Assembly (NCBI RefSeq): GCF_044547355.1
Contig: NZ_JBIUAG010000043.1
Coordinates: 8,603-72,602, forward strand
Direction of reading: 5' to 3'
From: Kutzneria sp044547355
GTDB taxonomy: Bacteria; Actinomycetota; Actinomycetes; Mycobacteriales; Pseudonocardiaceae
DNA: 64,000 nt
This document shows positions 24,537-33,302 of the stretch, in pieces; the first letter of the stretch is position 1; each line of letters starts with the position of its first letter. The translations under genes and the position numbers were made by a program. Under the pieces are notes generated by a model. It made no database searches. It had not been told where the DNA came from and saw only the letters and a program-made list of their open reading frames with translations.

Positions 24537-26188
24537 GCACCGAGCAGATCGTTGAGCTGTCCGTCTTCCTGGTGCTGTTCGTGCTGGTCGCCGTCATGGG
24601 CTTCATGGCATCGCGCTGGCAGGCCGGCAACACCCTGGACCACCTGGACGAGTGGGGCCTGGGCGGCCGCAAGTTCGGCGCCTGGATCACCTGGTTCCTG
24701 GTCGGCGGCGACCTCTACACCGCCTACACCTTCGTGGCCGTGCCCGCGCTGATCTTCGGCGCCGGCGCGCTCGGCTTCTACGCGCTGCCCTACACCATCG
24801 TGCTCTACCCGATCATCTTCCTGCCGTTGCAGCGGATGTGGTCGGTGTCCCGGATGCACGGCTACGTCACCCCGGCAGACTTCGTGCGCGGCCGCTACGG
24901 CTCGTCGCTGCTGGCCCTGCTGATCGCCATCACCGGCATCGTCGCCACCATGCCGTACATCGCGTTGCAGCTGGTCGGCCTGGAGTCGGTGCTGCGGACC
25001 ATGGGCATCAACGGCAGCGGGCTGCTCGGCCACCTGCCGCTGTTCATCGCCTTCGTGATCCTGGCGCTCTACACCTACCAGTCCGGCCTGCGGGCTCCGG
25101 CGCTGATCGCCTTCGTCAAGGACGCGCTGATCTACCTGGTGATCATCGTGGCCATCGTCTACCTGCCGTCCAAGCTCGGCGGCTGGGGGCACATCTTCGA
25201 CCAGGCCTCGACCTCGCTGGCCAAGACCAACCCCACCACCGGCAAGCCGTTCGGCTCCATCCTGCTCAGCCCGACCAACCAGCTCCAGTACGCCACGCTG
25301 GCGCTGGGCTCCGCGCTGGCGCTGTTCCTGTACCCGCACTCGATCACCGGCATCCTGGCCTCCAAGAGCCGGACCGTGATCAAGAAGAACATGGTCGCGC
25401 TGCCGGCCTACTCGCTGGTGCTGGGCCTGCTGGCGCTGCTGGGCTACGTCGCCCTGGTGTCCGGGGCCAAGCCGATCGTCAACCAGGCCACCGGCAAGGC
25501 CGACTCCAACACCATCGTGCCGGTGCTGTTCGGGCAGCAGTTCCCGGCCTGGTTCGCCGGCATCGCCTTCGCCGCCATCGGCATCGGCGCCCTGGTGCCG
25601 GCCGCGATCATGTCCATCGCCGCCGCCAACCTGTGGACCCGCAACATCTACAAGGAGTACTTCCGCCGCAACGCCACCCCCAAGCAGGAGGCCACCCAGG
25701 CCAAGCTGGCCTCCCTGGTGGTCAAGTTCGGCGCCGTCGCCTTCGTGCTGTTCGTGGACCCGCAGTTCTCCATCGACCTGCAACTGATCGGCGGCGTGAT
25801 CATTCTCCAGACCCTGCCGGCCGTGGCCATCGCGCTCTACACGCGCTGGCTGCACCGCTGGGGCCTGGTCGCCGGCTGGATCGTCGGCATGGGCTGGGGC
25901 CTCTACCTGCTCTACACCATTCCCAACCCCGCCAACGGCCACGCCCACTTCGGCGGCTCCGCCCTGGCCCTGAGCAACCTGTCCCTGCTCGGCTGGCATC
26001 CCTTCGCCGGCTCCGCCGTCCAGATCTACGTCGGCGCCGTCGCCCTGGTCGCCAACCTGGTCATCGCGGTGATCGTCACCCTGATCGCCCGCCAGGCCAA
26101 GTGGTTCAACGGCCTCGACGCCACCAACCGCGGCGACTACGACGCCGACGACGGCAACCCCAAACTGAAGGAAATCGCCCTCCACTGA
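24533..26188 (+). CDS. mctP: Sodium:solute symporter, monocarboxylate (MctP) type
   Basis: 551 residues with about 13 hydrophobic helices. The SSS-family pattern is clear: the Gly-rich first third (DEWGLGGRKFGAWITWFLVGGDLYTAYTF broken over helix 2), GYVTPADFVRGRYGS, GALVPAAIMSIAAANLWTRNIYKEYF and VDPQFSIDLQLIGGV. With DUF3311 in front, the closest known group is MctP, which takes up lactate, pyruvate and alanine in rhizobia. The substrate here is inferred. PEP carboxykinase lies about 5 kb upstream, consistent with growth on C3 acids, but they are not in one operon. Confidence 0.85.
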   Translation: MSTEQIVELSVFLVLFVLVAVMGFMASRWQAGNTLDHLDEWGLGGRKFGAWITWFLVGGDLYTAYTFVAVPALIFGAGALGFYALPYTIVLYPIIFLPLQRMWSVSRMHGYVTPADFVRGRYGSSLLALLIAITGIVATMPYIALQLVGLESVLRTMGINGSGLLGHLPLFIAFVILALYTYQSGLRAPALIAFVKDALIYLVIIVAIVYLPSKLGGWGHIFDQASTSLAKTNPTTGKPFGSILLSPTNQLQYATLALGSALALFLYPHSITGILASKSRTVIKKNMVALPAYSLVLGLLALLGYVALVSGAKPIVNQATGKADSNTIVPVLFGQQFPAWFAGIAFAAIGIGALVPAAIMSIAAANLWTRNIYKEYFRRNATPKQEATQAKLASLVVKFGAVAFVLFVDPQFSIDLQLIGGVIILQTLPAVAIALYTRWLHRWGLVAGWIVGMGWGLYLLYTIPNPANGHAHFGGSALALSNLSLLGWHPFAGSAVQIYVGAVALVANLVIAVIVTLIARQAKWFNGLDATNRGDYDADDGNPKLKEIALH

Positions 26189-26209
26189 CCCCCGCGTCAC
26201 ACATCCCCG

Positions 26210-26260
26210 CTTGGAAGGGGGCTTTCCTACACTCGGAGTGGAGGAAAGCCCCCTTCCAAG
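26210..26260. terminator. Bidirectional terminator, 19-bp perfect stem
   Basis: Arms 26210-26228 and 26242-26260 with a 13-base loop, between the convergent symporter and SDR genes. The arms have the same GGAAGGGG-type core as the pckG terminator. Confidence 0.88.
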
Positions 26261-26263
26261 CGT

Positions 26264-27070
26264 TCAGGTCATGGGGAACAGGCGGCGCATGAAGGCGTCC
26301 CAGAGCGGGGTCGGCAGGGTGCGGTAGAGCAGGGGCAGGATCCGGGCCGCCGGGCCGATCTTGTAGCGGGCCTTGGGGTTTCGCGCCGTCACGGCCCGCA
26401 GCACGACCTTGGCCACCTGCTCCGGCGTGGACATACCCGGGGCGCCGGGGCGGGTGTAGCGGATCATCCGCTCATGGTGGTTGGTGCGGAACTTCTCATA
26501 CGGGCCAACGGTTTCCGGCCAGGTCGAGGCCTGCGTGGCGGCGAAGGAGGAGACCACGCCGCCGGGTTCCAGCAGCGACACCCGCACGCCGAACCGGCGC
26601 ACCTCCATGCGCAGCGCGTCGGACAGGGCCTCCAGCGACCACTTGGTCATGTCGTACGCGGCCGAGGCCGGCACCCCGATCAGCCCGCCGGCCGAGCCGA
26701 CGTTGACGATCACGCCACGGCCGCGTTCCCGCATCGCCGGCAGCGCCAGCTGGCAGAGCCGGACCGCGCCGAACACGTTGGTCTCGAACTGCGCTCGCAG
26801 CCGGTCGAGCGACACCTGCTCGACCGGGCCGGCCTGGGCGTAGCCGGCGTTGTTCACCAGGGCGTCGAGCGGGCCGGCGGCCTCGATCGCCGCGACTCGG
26901 GACTGCTCGTCGGTGACGTCGAGCTGGACCAGCCGGCAGCCCTGGTCGGCCAGGTCGGCAATGGTGTCGATCTTTCGCGCGGATGCCCAGACCGGCAAGC
27001 CCGCGCGGGCCAGGGCGACGGCGGCGGCGCGACCGACGCCGGTCGAGCAGCCGGTGATCAGAACGGCCAT
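26264..27070 (-). CDS. Short-chain dehydrogenase/reductase
   Basis: 268 residues. TGCSTGVGRAAA is the NAD(P)-binding glycine motif, NNAGYA follows, the catalytic Ser is in NVGSAGG, and YDMTKW gives the Tyr-x-x-x-Lys pair. A C-terminal extension (ARNPKARYKIGPAARILPLLYRTLP) is typical of the classical SDRs often named oxidoreductases in actinomycetes. It is divergent from a TetR gene, with two operators between, so the TetR protein most likely represses it. Confidence 0.87.
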   Translation of the reverse strand: MAVLITGCSTGVGRAAAVALARAGLPVWASARKIDTIADLADQGCRLVQLDVTDEQSRVAAIEAAGPLDALVNNAGYAQAGPVEQVSLDRLRAQFETNVFGAVRLCQLALPAMRERGRGVIVNVGSAGGLIGVPASAAYDMTKWSLEALSDALRMEVRRFGVRVSLLEPGGVVSSFAATQASTWPETVGPYEKFRTNHHERMIRYTRPGAPGMSTPEQVAKVVLRAVTARNPKARYKIGPAARILPLLYRTLPTPLWDAFMRRLFPMT

Positions 27071-27078
27071 GACTCCCC

Positions 27079-27132
27079 CTTACTAAATGCTCAGTAAGTG
27101 CCACGGTAGGGCCTTACTGAATGTTCAGCAAG
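27079..27132. promoter_or_regulatory. Twin palindromic operators between SDR and TetR genes
   Basis: Two 20-bp palindromes: CTTACTAAATGCTCAGTAAG (27079-27098) and CTTACTGAATGTTCAGCAAG (27113-27132). Their centres are 34 bp apart, about three helix turns. They fill the 75-bp divergent promoter region and are the expected target of the adjacent TetR regulator. Confidence 0.8.
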
Positions 27133-27145
27133 TAGGCTGGGGGCC

Positions 27146-27673
27146 GTGGCCGACACCAAGCAGCGCATCCAGGACGTGGCCCGCGAGCTGTTCGCGCGCC
27201 AGGGCTACACCGGCACCTCGATGGCCGACATCGCGGGCCGGCTGTCGATCACGCCGGCCGCGCTCTACTACCACTACAAGTCCAAGGCCGACGTGCTCGA
27301 CGCGCTGCTGGCCGAGCCGCTCGCGGCCTACGCGGAGCTGGCCGAGCGCGCCTCGGTGCTGACGCCGGCCGAACTGCTGGCGGCGTTCGTCGACTTCACC
27401 GCACGGGCCAACGCGGTGATCCCCGTGGTCACGGGCGACCCGGCCGTCCGCGACCTGCTCGACGAGCGGTTTCCCCGCAGCCCCAAGGAGATGATGGACG
27501 CTGTGATCGCCGCGCTGGCCGGGCCGGACCCGGACCGGCCGGCGCTGATCCGCGCCCACGCCGCGTTCGCCGTCGTCAAGGAGGCGACCGCGGCCGTGCT
27601 GGCCGAGCGCGGCCTGGAATCCGCTGACCGCAAGGAGATCCTGGCCGCGGCGCGCCGGGTGCTCGACGCCTAG
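27146..27673 (+). CDS. TetR-family regulator of the divergent SDR gene
   Basis: 175 residues from a GTG. The N-terminal HTH (RIQDVARELFARQGYTGTSMADIAGRL, ALYYHYKSKADVL) is complete and the remainder is the helical ligand domain. The start is only 13 bp from the second operator, consistent with autorepression. Its 3' end overlaps the convergent ROK kinase gene by 4 bp. Ligand unknown. Confidence 0.88.
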   Translation: MADTKQRIQDVARELFARQGYTGTSMADIAGRLSITPAALYYHYKSKADVLDALLAEPLAAYAELAERASVLTPAELLAAFVDFTARANAVIPVVTGDPAVRDLLDERFPRSPKEMMDAVIAALAGPDPDRPALIRAHAAFAVVKEATAAVLAERGLESADRKEILAAARRVLDA

Positions 27674-28560
27674 AGCAACACCAGCGCGGCCGCGCCGACG
27701 AGGCCGGAGTCGTCGCGCTCGGCTTTGACCACCCGCAGGCCGCGCAGGAACGACAGGCCGGCGTGCACCTTCAACGTGCGGCGGATGGGGTCGAAGAGCA
27801 GGTCGCCGGTCTTGGAGATGCCGCCGCCGATGACGGCGAGGTCGAGGTCGCAGATGGCGGCGGCCGCGGCGATGGACAGGCCGACGGCCTGGCCGCAGCG
27901 TTCGAAGGCGGCGGAGGCGACGGGGTCGCCGGCGCGGGCGGAGTCGGCCAGCGCGATGGCGTCGGCGCCGGACCAGCCCTGTGCCCGGGCCCACCGCACC
28001 ATGTTGGGCCCGCCGGCGACGGTCTCGACGCAGCCCCGGCCGCCGCAGGTGCACGGCCAGCCGTCGGGCTCGGCGACGACGTGGCCGATGTGCCCGGCGT
28101 TGCCGGTGCGCCCGCCGAAGGGCTTGCCGTCCAGCACGAGCCCGCCGCCGACGCCGGTGGACACGACCATGCCGACCATGAACCGGCTGCCGCGGCCGGC
28201 CCCGAGCCAGTGCTCGCCCAGGGCGATGCACAGGCCGTCGCCGGCCAGCGAGACCGGCGCCCCGGGCAGCAGGGCCTGAACCCGGTCGCGCAGCGGGAAA
28301 GCCTGCCAGCCGTTGATGTTGATGGGGCTGACGGTGCCGGCGTCGGAGTCGACGGGGCCGGCGGAGCCGATGCCGACGGCGCCGGGAACCGTGCCGTCGA
28401 GCACCTCGGCGACCAGGTCGGCGACGGCCTGCCAGGCCAGCTCGGCGTCGTGCGCGGGAGTAGGCCGGACGGCGCGGCGCAGCACCTCGCCGCGCGAGTC
28501 GACCAGCCCGGCGGCGATCTTGGTGCCGCCCACGTCGAGCGCCAGCACGTGGTCGGTCAC
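27670..28560 (-). CDS. ROK-family sugar kinase
   Basis: 296 residues. LALDVGGTKIAAGLVD is the phosphate-binding motif; GNAGHIGHVV carries the catalytic region; PCTCGGRGCVE is the ROK zinc motif (CxCGxxGCxE). Such kinases phosphorylate glucose, N-acetylglucosamine or N-acetylmannosamine. It lies 12 bp after a CUT1 sugar importer in the same operon and should phosphorylate the imported or derived monosaccharide. Confidence 0.88.
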   Translation of the reverse strand: MTDHVLALDVGGTKIAAGLVDSRGEVLRRAVRPTPAHDAELAWQAVADLVAEVLDGTVPGAVGIGSAGPVDSDAGTVSPININGWQAFPLRDRVQALLPGAPVSLAGDGLCIALGEHWLGAGRGSRFMVGMVVSTGVGGGLVLDGKPFGGRTGNAGHIGHVVAEPDGWPCTCGGRGCVETVAGGPNMVRWARAQGWSGADAIALADSARAGDPVASAAFERCGQAVGLSIAAAAAICDLDLAVIGGGISKTGDLLFDPIRRTLKVHAGLSFLRGLRVVKAERDDSGLVGAAALVLL

Positions 28561-28572
28561 CGGTGTTCCTCC

Positions 28573-29388
28573 CTAGGCCTTGACTGCTCCGGCCATGCTA
28601 AAGCCGCCGCCGAGCCAGCGGGACACCACCAGATACAGCCCCAGCACCGGCGTGGTGTAGAGGATCGAGTAGGCGGCCAGCTGCCCGTAGGCCACCAGGC
28701 CGTTCTGGCCGAAGAAGTTGTAGATGTTCACCGAGGCCGGCGTCTTGGCCGGATCGAGCAGCAGCACGAACGGCACGAAGAAGTTGCCCCAGGCCTGGAT
28801 GAACGTGAAGATCCCGACCACGGCCACGCCCGGGGCCATCAGCGGCAGCACGATCGAGCGCAGCGCCTGCATCGACGACGCCCCGTCCACCCAGGCCGCC
28901 TCCTCCAGGCTGACCGGGATGCCGTCCATGAAGTTCTTGCACATCCAGATGGCCATCGGCAGCGCGGTGGCGGCCAGGAAAACCGTGGTGCCCCACAGGG
29001 AGTCGACCAGGTCGAGCCGGACGAACAGGCCGTACACCGGCACCATGATCGCGGTCACCGGCAGGCCGGTGGTGAACAGGATCGTGTAGAGGAACGGCCG
29101 CCGGAACCGGAGTTGGTAGCGGGACAGCGGATACGCCGCCAGCACGGCCACGATGATCACGATGACGGCCGCGCCGCCGCTGATGAACAGGCCGTTGAGC
29201 AGCGGCCGCCCGCCGATCTCCCAGGTCAGGATGTGGCCGAAGTTGGACAGGGTGAACTGGCCGGGCACCTGGGCCGACAGGCCGCCGCGGGCGTCGAACG
29301 ACGCCGTCACCAGCCACAGCAGCGGCGCCACGAACAGCAGGGCGATGACCAACAGCACCAGGTTGACCACCAAGCGGGGCCCACGCAT
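28573..29388 (-). CDS. Sugar ABC transporter permease, MalG type
   Basis: 271 residues with six membrane helices. The cytoplasmic coupling motif EEAAWVDGASSMQALRSIVLPLMAPG (EAA loop, residues about 150-175 in pieces) is clear. It is directly adjacent (0-bp gap) to the MalF-type partner. It imports a sugar or oligosaccharide together with the next two genes. Confidence 0.9.
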   Translation of the reverse strand: MRGPRLVVNLVLLVIALLFVAPLLWLVTASFDARGGLSAQVPGQFTLSNFGHILTWEIGGRPLLNGLFISGGAAVIVIIVAVLAAYPLSRYQLRFRRPFLYTILFTTGLPVTAIMVPVYGLFVRLDLVDSLWGTTVFLAATALPMAIWMCKNFMDGIPVSLEEAAWVDGASSMQALRSIVLPLMAPGVAVVGIFTFIQAWGNFFVPFVLLLDPAKTPASVNIYNFFGQNGLVAYGQLAAYSILYTTPVLGLYLVVSRWLGGGFSMAGAVKA

Positions 29389-30258
29389 TCAGACCTCCGC
29401 CTTCAGGCTGCGGATGTAGACCAGGGAGAACACCGCGCCGAGCACCAGCAGCACCAGCGCGATCGCGGTGCCGTAGCCGATCTGGCCGAACTTGAACGCC
29501 TGCTCGTACATCAGCAGCGGCAGCGTCTGGGTCTTGTTGTCGGGCCCGCCCGCGGTCAGCACGTAGATCAGCCCGAACACGCCCAGCGTCTGGAGGGTGA
29601 TCAGCATCAGGTTGGTGACCACGGTCCGGCGCATCACCGGCAGCACCACGTGCCAGAACCGGCCCAGCGGCCCGGCCCCGTCCACCTCGGCCGCCTCGAC
29701 CAGATCGCTGGGCACCTCGGACAGCGCCGCCTGGTAGACCAGCATGGAGAACGCCGTGCCCCGCCAGACGTTGGCCAGCACCACGGCCAGCATCGGCGCG
29801 GTGTAGAGCCAGTTCTGGCTCAGGCCGAACCAGCCGAGCACCTCGTTGAGCGTGCCCTGGGCGTTGAGGAAGGCGTAGATGGCAAACGCCGCAACGACTT
29901 CCGGCAGCACCCAGGCCGCGACCACCACCGTGCCAACGACCCCGCGCAGCACCTTTCCGCGGTGCTGCATGAAAACCGCCAGCAGCATGCCCATGCCGTT
30001 CTGCCCGACCACGGCCGAGAGCACCACAAAAACCACCGTCAGCCACAGCGACGCGGCCACGTTGGGGCTGGTGAACGCGGTGGTGAAGTTGTCGAGACCG
30101 ACGAACCGGGGCCGCCGGGCCGCGATCCCGCTCAGCGCGGAGTTGGTGAACGCCGCGTAGAAGCACCACAGGATCGGGCCGGCGACGAACAGTCCCAACA
30201 GGACGATCGACGGGGCGAGCGGCGGCAGCCACACCCCGATGCGGGGGGAGCGCCTCAA
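29389..30258 (-). CDS. Sugar ABC transporter permease, MalF type
   Basis: 289 residues if the TTG at 30258 is used, which overlaps the upstream binding-protein stop as TTGA; a GTG further in is possible, and a longer frame upstream is unlikely because it would run 51 bp deeper into that gene. Six helices, with the EAA loop VEAAEVDGAGPLGRFWHVVLPVM. It pairs with the MalG-type protein. Confidence 0.88.
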   Translation of the reverse strand: MRRSPRIGVWLPPLAPSIVLLGLFVAGPILWCFYAAFTNSALSGIAARRPRFVGLDNFTTAFTSPNVAASLWLTVVFVVLSAVVGQNGMGMLLAVFMQHRGKVLRGVVGTVVVAAWVLPEVVAAFAIYAFLNAQGTLNEVLGWFGLSQNWLYTAPMLAVVLANVWRGTAFSMLVYQAALSEVPSDLVEAAEVDGAGPLGRFWHVVLPVMRRTVVTNLMLITLQTLGVFGLIYVLTAGGPDNKTQTLPLLMYEQAFKFGQIGYGTAIALVLLVLGAVFSLVYIRSLKAEV

Positions 30259-31616
30259 CCGGTCTTCACCTTGTCCGCGCCGACCGCCTTGGCCACGTCC
30301 TTGCCCCACTGCTCGGCCGCCTGCGCCGGGTCGCCGCCGTTGACCACCGAGTCACCGGCCACGTCCATGGCGTTGGAGACCTGCGGGTACTCGGCCAGCG
30401 TCGGCCGGTACCGGGTGAAGGAGACCAGGCTGCTCCAGAACGGCTCGGTCGGGTCCGACGCGGCCAGCCGCGGATCGGACTTCACGTCCTCGCGCACCGG
30501 CAGCCACGAGCAGGCCACGTCGATGGCCGCCGAGTTCTCCTTGTTCAGCGCGGTCTGGATGAACTTCATGGACGCGTCGGCGTTGCCGGTGGACGCGCCG
30601 ACCGCCAGAGTCCAGCCGCCGGACAGCGTCACGTTGCCGGGGGCCTGGCCGTTCTGGGTCGGGAACTTGGTGGTGCCCAGGGTCTTCGACCACGCCGGCC
30701 ACGGCGCGACGCCGCCGTCCTGCCAGTACCGGGCGTACCAGCCGCCGTCCATCATGAAGCCGATCTTGCTCTGGGACATCAGCAGCGGCATCTGGGTCTG
30801 CGCCCACTGGGTGTCCTCGGCCTGGGCGGCGGTCTGGGCCAGGCCCTCCTTCATCACCGTCTGCACGAAGCCGAGCGCGTCCTGGAAGCCCTTGCTGGGG
30901 GCCACCCACTTGCCGGCCTGCTCGTCGTAGAGGTTCTTGGTCGGCGTGCCGTAGAGCAGCATCTCCAGCGTCTGCATGGACATCGCCTCGGCCGCCGGCT
31001 TGCCCAGCGGCAGGTACATCGGCTCCACGTCGGGCTGGGTCTGCTTGATCTTGCGGGCCGCGTCCAGCACGTCGTTCCAGGTTTTGGGCTGCCAGTCGGC
31101 CGGCAGCCCGGCCTTGGCGAAGATGTCCTTGTTGAACCACAGGCCGCGCGAGTCGGTGCCCATCGGCACCGCGTAGGTCTTGCCGTCCACCGCCTTGCCG
31201 GCCTGCTTGGTGGTCGGGATGAACTGGCTGCTCCAGTCCGGCCACTTGCTCAGGTAGTCGTCGATGGGCAGCAGGTAGCCGGCGGCGGCGTCCGCGTTGA
31301 CGTTGAAGCTGTCCTCGAACAGCACGTCCGGCGCGGTCGACGGGGACCGCTGCATCAGCTGCACCTTGGCCAGGTAGTCGCTGTCCAGACTGGACACCGG
31401 CGTGAGCTGGGCGGTGATGCCCGGATTGGCCGCCTCGAACTGCTTCTTCACGTCCTTCATGAACGTGTCCATCTGCGGGAAGTCACTGTAGTTGCGGTAG
31501 ACGATCTTGATCGTCTTGGCGTCGCCGCTCGCGGAGTCCCCGCCCCCGCCGCAGGCGGCCAGCGGCAGGGTCAGGGCCGCGACGGCCAGACCTGCGACGA
31601 CGGTGCGTGCCCGCAT
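30255..31616 (-). CDS. Sugar-binding lipoprotein of an ABC importer
   Basis: 453 residues from the ATG at 31616, which has a good GGGGAGG site; an in-frame start 36 bp upstream lacks one. Signal peptide with lipobox LAAC, then a Gly/Ser linker and a family-1 extracellular solute-binding domain (TLSGGWTLAVGASTGNADAS, WLPVREDV). It leads an operon: binding protein, two permeases, ROK kinase. No ATPase gene is present, which is normal for CUT1 importers that share the multiple-sugar ATPase MsiK. Confidence 0.9.
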   Translation of the reverse strand: MRARTVVAGLAVAALTLPLAACGGGGDSASGDAKTIKIVYRNYSDFPQMDTFMKDVKKQFEAANPGITAQLTPVSSLDSDYLAKVQLMQRSPSTAPDVLFEDSFNVNADAAAGYLLPIDDYLSKWPDWSSQFIPTTKQAGKAVDGKTYAVPMGTDSRGLWFNKDIFAKAGLPADWQPKTWNDVLDAARKIKQTQPDVEPMYLPLGKPAAEAMSMQTLEMLLYGTPTKNLYDEQAGKWVAPSKGFQDALGFVQTVMKEGLAQTAAQAEDTQWAQTQMPLLMSQSKIGFMMDGGWYARYWQDGGVAPWPAWSKTLGTTKFPTQNGQAPGNVTLSGGWTLAVGASTGNADASMKFIQTALNKENSAAIDVACSWLPVREDVKSDPRLAASDPTEPFWSSLVSFTRYRPTLAEYPQVSNAMDVAGDSVVNGGDPAQAAEQWGKDVAKAVGADKVKTG

Positions 31617-31736
31617 GGGCGCCTCCCCTTGGTCGACTGCGACGTGGACCACAGGGGGCGACCGTAAATCCGGTGATCGAACAAAGTCAACGCACTGTCG
31701 TGACTTGGCGGCAGTTCGTGACAGGAACGGACATCG

Positions 31737-32492
31737 TCACGCGTTGTCACCGGTCGGGTTGAGCACGCGGGCCAGGAACGTCCGGGTCCGCTCCTGCGTC
31801 GGCGCGCCGATGACCTGGGCCGGCGGGCCCTGCTCGACGACCACGCCGCCGTCCATGAACAGCACCGTGTCGGCGACCTCGCGGGCGAACTGCATCTCGT
31901 GGGTCACCACCAGCATCGTCATGCCCTCGCCGGCCAACGTGCGCATCACGCCCAGCACGTCGCCGACCAGCTCCGGGTCCAGCGCCGAGGTCGGCTCGTC
32001 GAACAGCATCACCTGCGGGTCCATCGACAGCGCGCGGGCGATCGCCGCCCGCTGCTGCTGGCCACCCGACAGCTGCGCGGGCATCGACTGCTCGCGACCG
32101 TCCAGGCCGACCTTGGCCAGGTTCCGCCTGGCGATGCGCTCGGCCTCCTCCCGGTTGCGCCCCAACACCTTTCGCTGCGCGATGGTCAGGTTGTCCAGCA
32201 CCGTCAGGTGGGTGAACAGGTTGAAGCCCTGGAACACCATGCCCAGCCGGCGGCGGGCCTTGTCGATGTCCACGTCCGGGTCGGTCAGCTCGGTGCCGTC
32301 GACCACGACCGTGCCGGAATCGGGCTGCTCCAACAGGTTCACGCAGCGCAGCAGCGTGGACTTGCCCGAGCCGGACGGCCCGATGATGCACACCACGTCG
32401 CCGCGCTCGACCGTCAGGTCGATGCCGCGCAGCACCTGGAGCGGGCCGAAAGCCTTGTGCAGCCCGGAAATCTCGACGACGTTCGCGCTCAC
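31737..32492 (-). CDS. Polar amino-acid ABC importer, ATPase (system 1)
   Basis: 251 residues from a GTG at 32492 that overlaps the permease stop by 4 bp. Walker A GPSGSGKST, signature LSGGQQQR, Walker B VMLFDEPTSALDPE, H-loop VTHEMQFA. It is a GlnQ/HisP-type subunit, and close in sequence to the ATPase at 35335-36102. System 1 is encoded binding protein, permease, ATPase. Confidence 0.93.
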   Translation of the reverse strand: MSANVVEISGLHKAFGPLQVLRGIDLTVERGDVVCIIGPSGSGKSTLLRCVNLLEQPDSGTVVVDGTELTDPDVDIDKARRRLGMVFQGFNLFTHLTVLDNLTIAQRKVLGRNREEAERIARRNLAKVGLDGREQSMPAQLSGGQQQRAAIARALSMDPQVMLFDEPTSALDPELVGDVLGVMRTLAGEGMTMLVVTHEMQFAREVADTVLFMDGGVVVEQGPPAQVIGAPTQERTRTFLARVLNPTGDNA

Positions 32493-33298
32493 GTGAGCAC
32501 CTCCAGGCCGCGCTTGGACTTGCCGCCGGTGCGCCGCTCCAGGTAGCGGGACAGGTAGGACAGCGGGATCGTGATGATCAGGTAGCACAGGCCGGCGACG
32601 ATCAGCGGCGTCATCGACTGCACCGTGTTCATCGCGTCCCGGCCGTACTTGGTCAGCTCGTACTCGGCGCCGGTCAGGCCGAGCAGGTAGACCAGCGAGG
32701 AGTCCTTGGCCAGCAGGATCAGCTCGTTGGTCAGCGGCGGCAGCACGATCCGGAACGCCTGCGGGATGATGATCGACACCATCGCCCGGAACTGGGACAT
32801 GCCCAGCGAGCGGGCCGCCTCCAGCTGCCCCTTGGGCACGGCCTGGATGCCGGCCCGGATGGTCTCGGCCATGTACGCCGCGCCGACCAGTCCCAGCGCC
32901 ACCACCACCGTGCTCAGTGTGGTGAACCGGATGTGGAAGGCGATCGGCACGCCGAAACCGAAGGCCAGGAACACCAGCAGGGCCGGCACACCGCGGAAGA
33001 ACTCGATGTAGACCCCGGCGATCCAGCGGTAGGGCGGCACCGAGGACAGCCGCATCAACGCCAGGATCAGACCCAGGATCAGACCGAAGAGGAAGCCCAG
33101 CACCGTGTACTTGACGGTGTTGACCAACGCCACCGACAGCACGTCCGGGAACAGTTGGCGGGCCGCGTCCAGGTCGAAGAAGCCGCGCTGGATGTCGCCC
33201 CAGTTGGTGGCGAACACCAACACCAGGATGACGACCACCAGCACGCCGTACTGCGTGCCCCTGATCGCCCGCTGCCGCTGCCGACGGGTCAGCGCCAC
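32489..33298 (-). CDS. Polar amino-acid ABC importer, permease (system 1)
   Basis: 269 residues with about five helices. LGLVGAAYMAETIRAGIQAVPKGQLEAARSLGMS is the HisM/GlnP coupling segment (seen over residues about 145-180). It lies 4 bp after the binding-protein gene and overlaps the ATPase gene. A basic N-terminus (TRRQRQRAIRG) faces the cytoplasm. Confidence 0.92.
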   Translation of the reverse strand: MALTRRQRQRAIRGTQYGVLVVVILVLVFATNWGDIQRGFFDLDAARQLFPDVLSVALVNTVKYTVLGFLFGLILGLILALMRLSSVPPYRWIAGVYIEFFRGVPALLVFLAFGFGVPIAFHIRFTTLSTVVVALGLVGAAYMAETIRAGIQAVPKGQLEAARSLGMSQFRAMVSIIIPQAFRIVLPPLTNELILLAKDSSLVYLLGLTGAEYELTKYGRDAMNTVQSMTPLIVAGLCYLIITIPLSYLSRYLERRTGGKSKRGLEVLT

Positions 33299-33302
33299 CG
33301 GC

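Noticed and set aside
27763..30930. Open frame of 1055 codons on the plus strand
   Set aside because: Lies opposite the ROK kinase and sugar importer genes, all of which have full family motifs.
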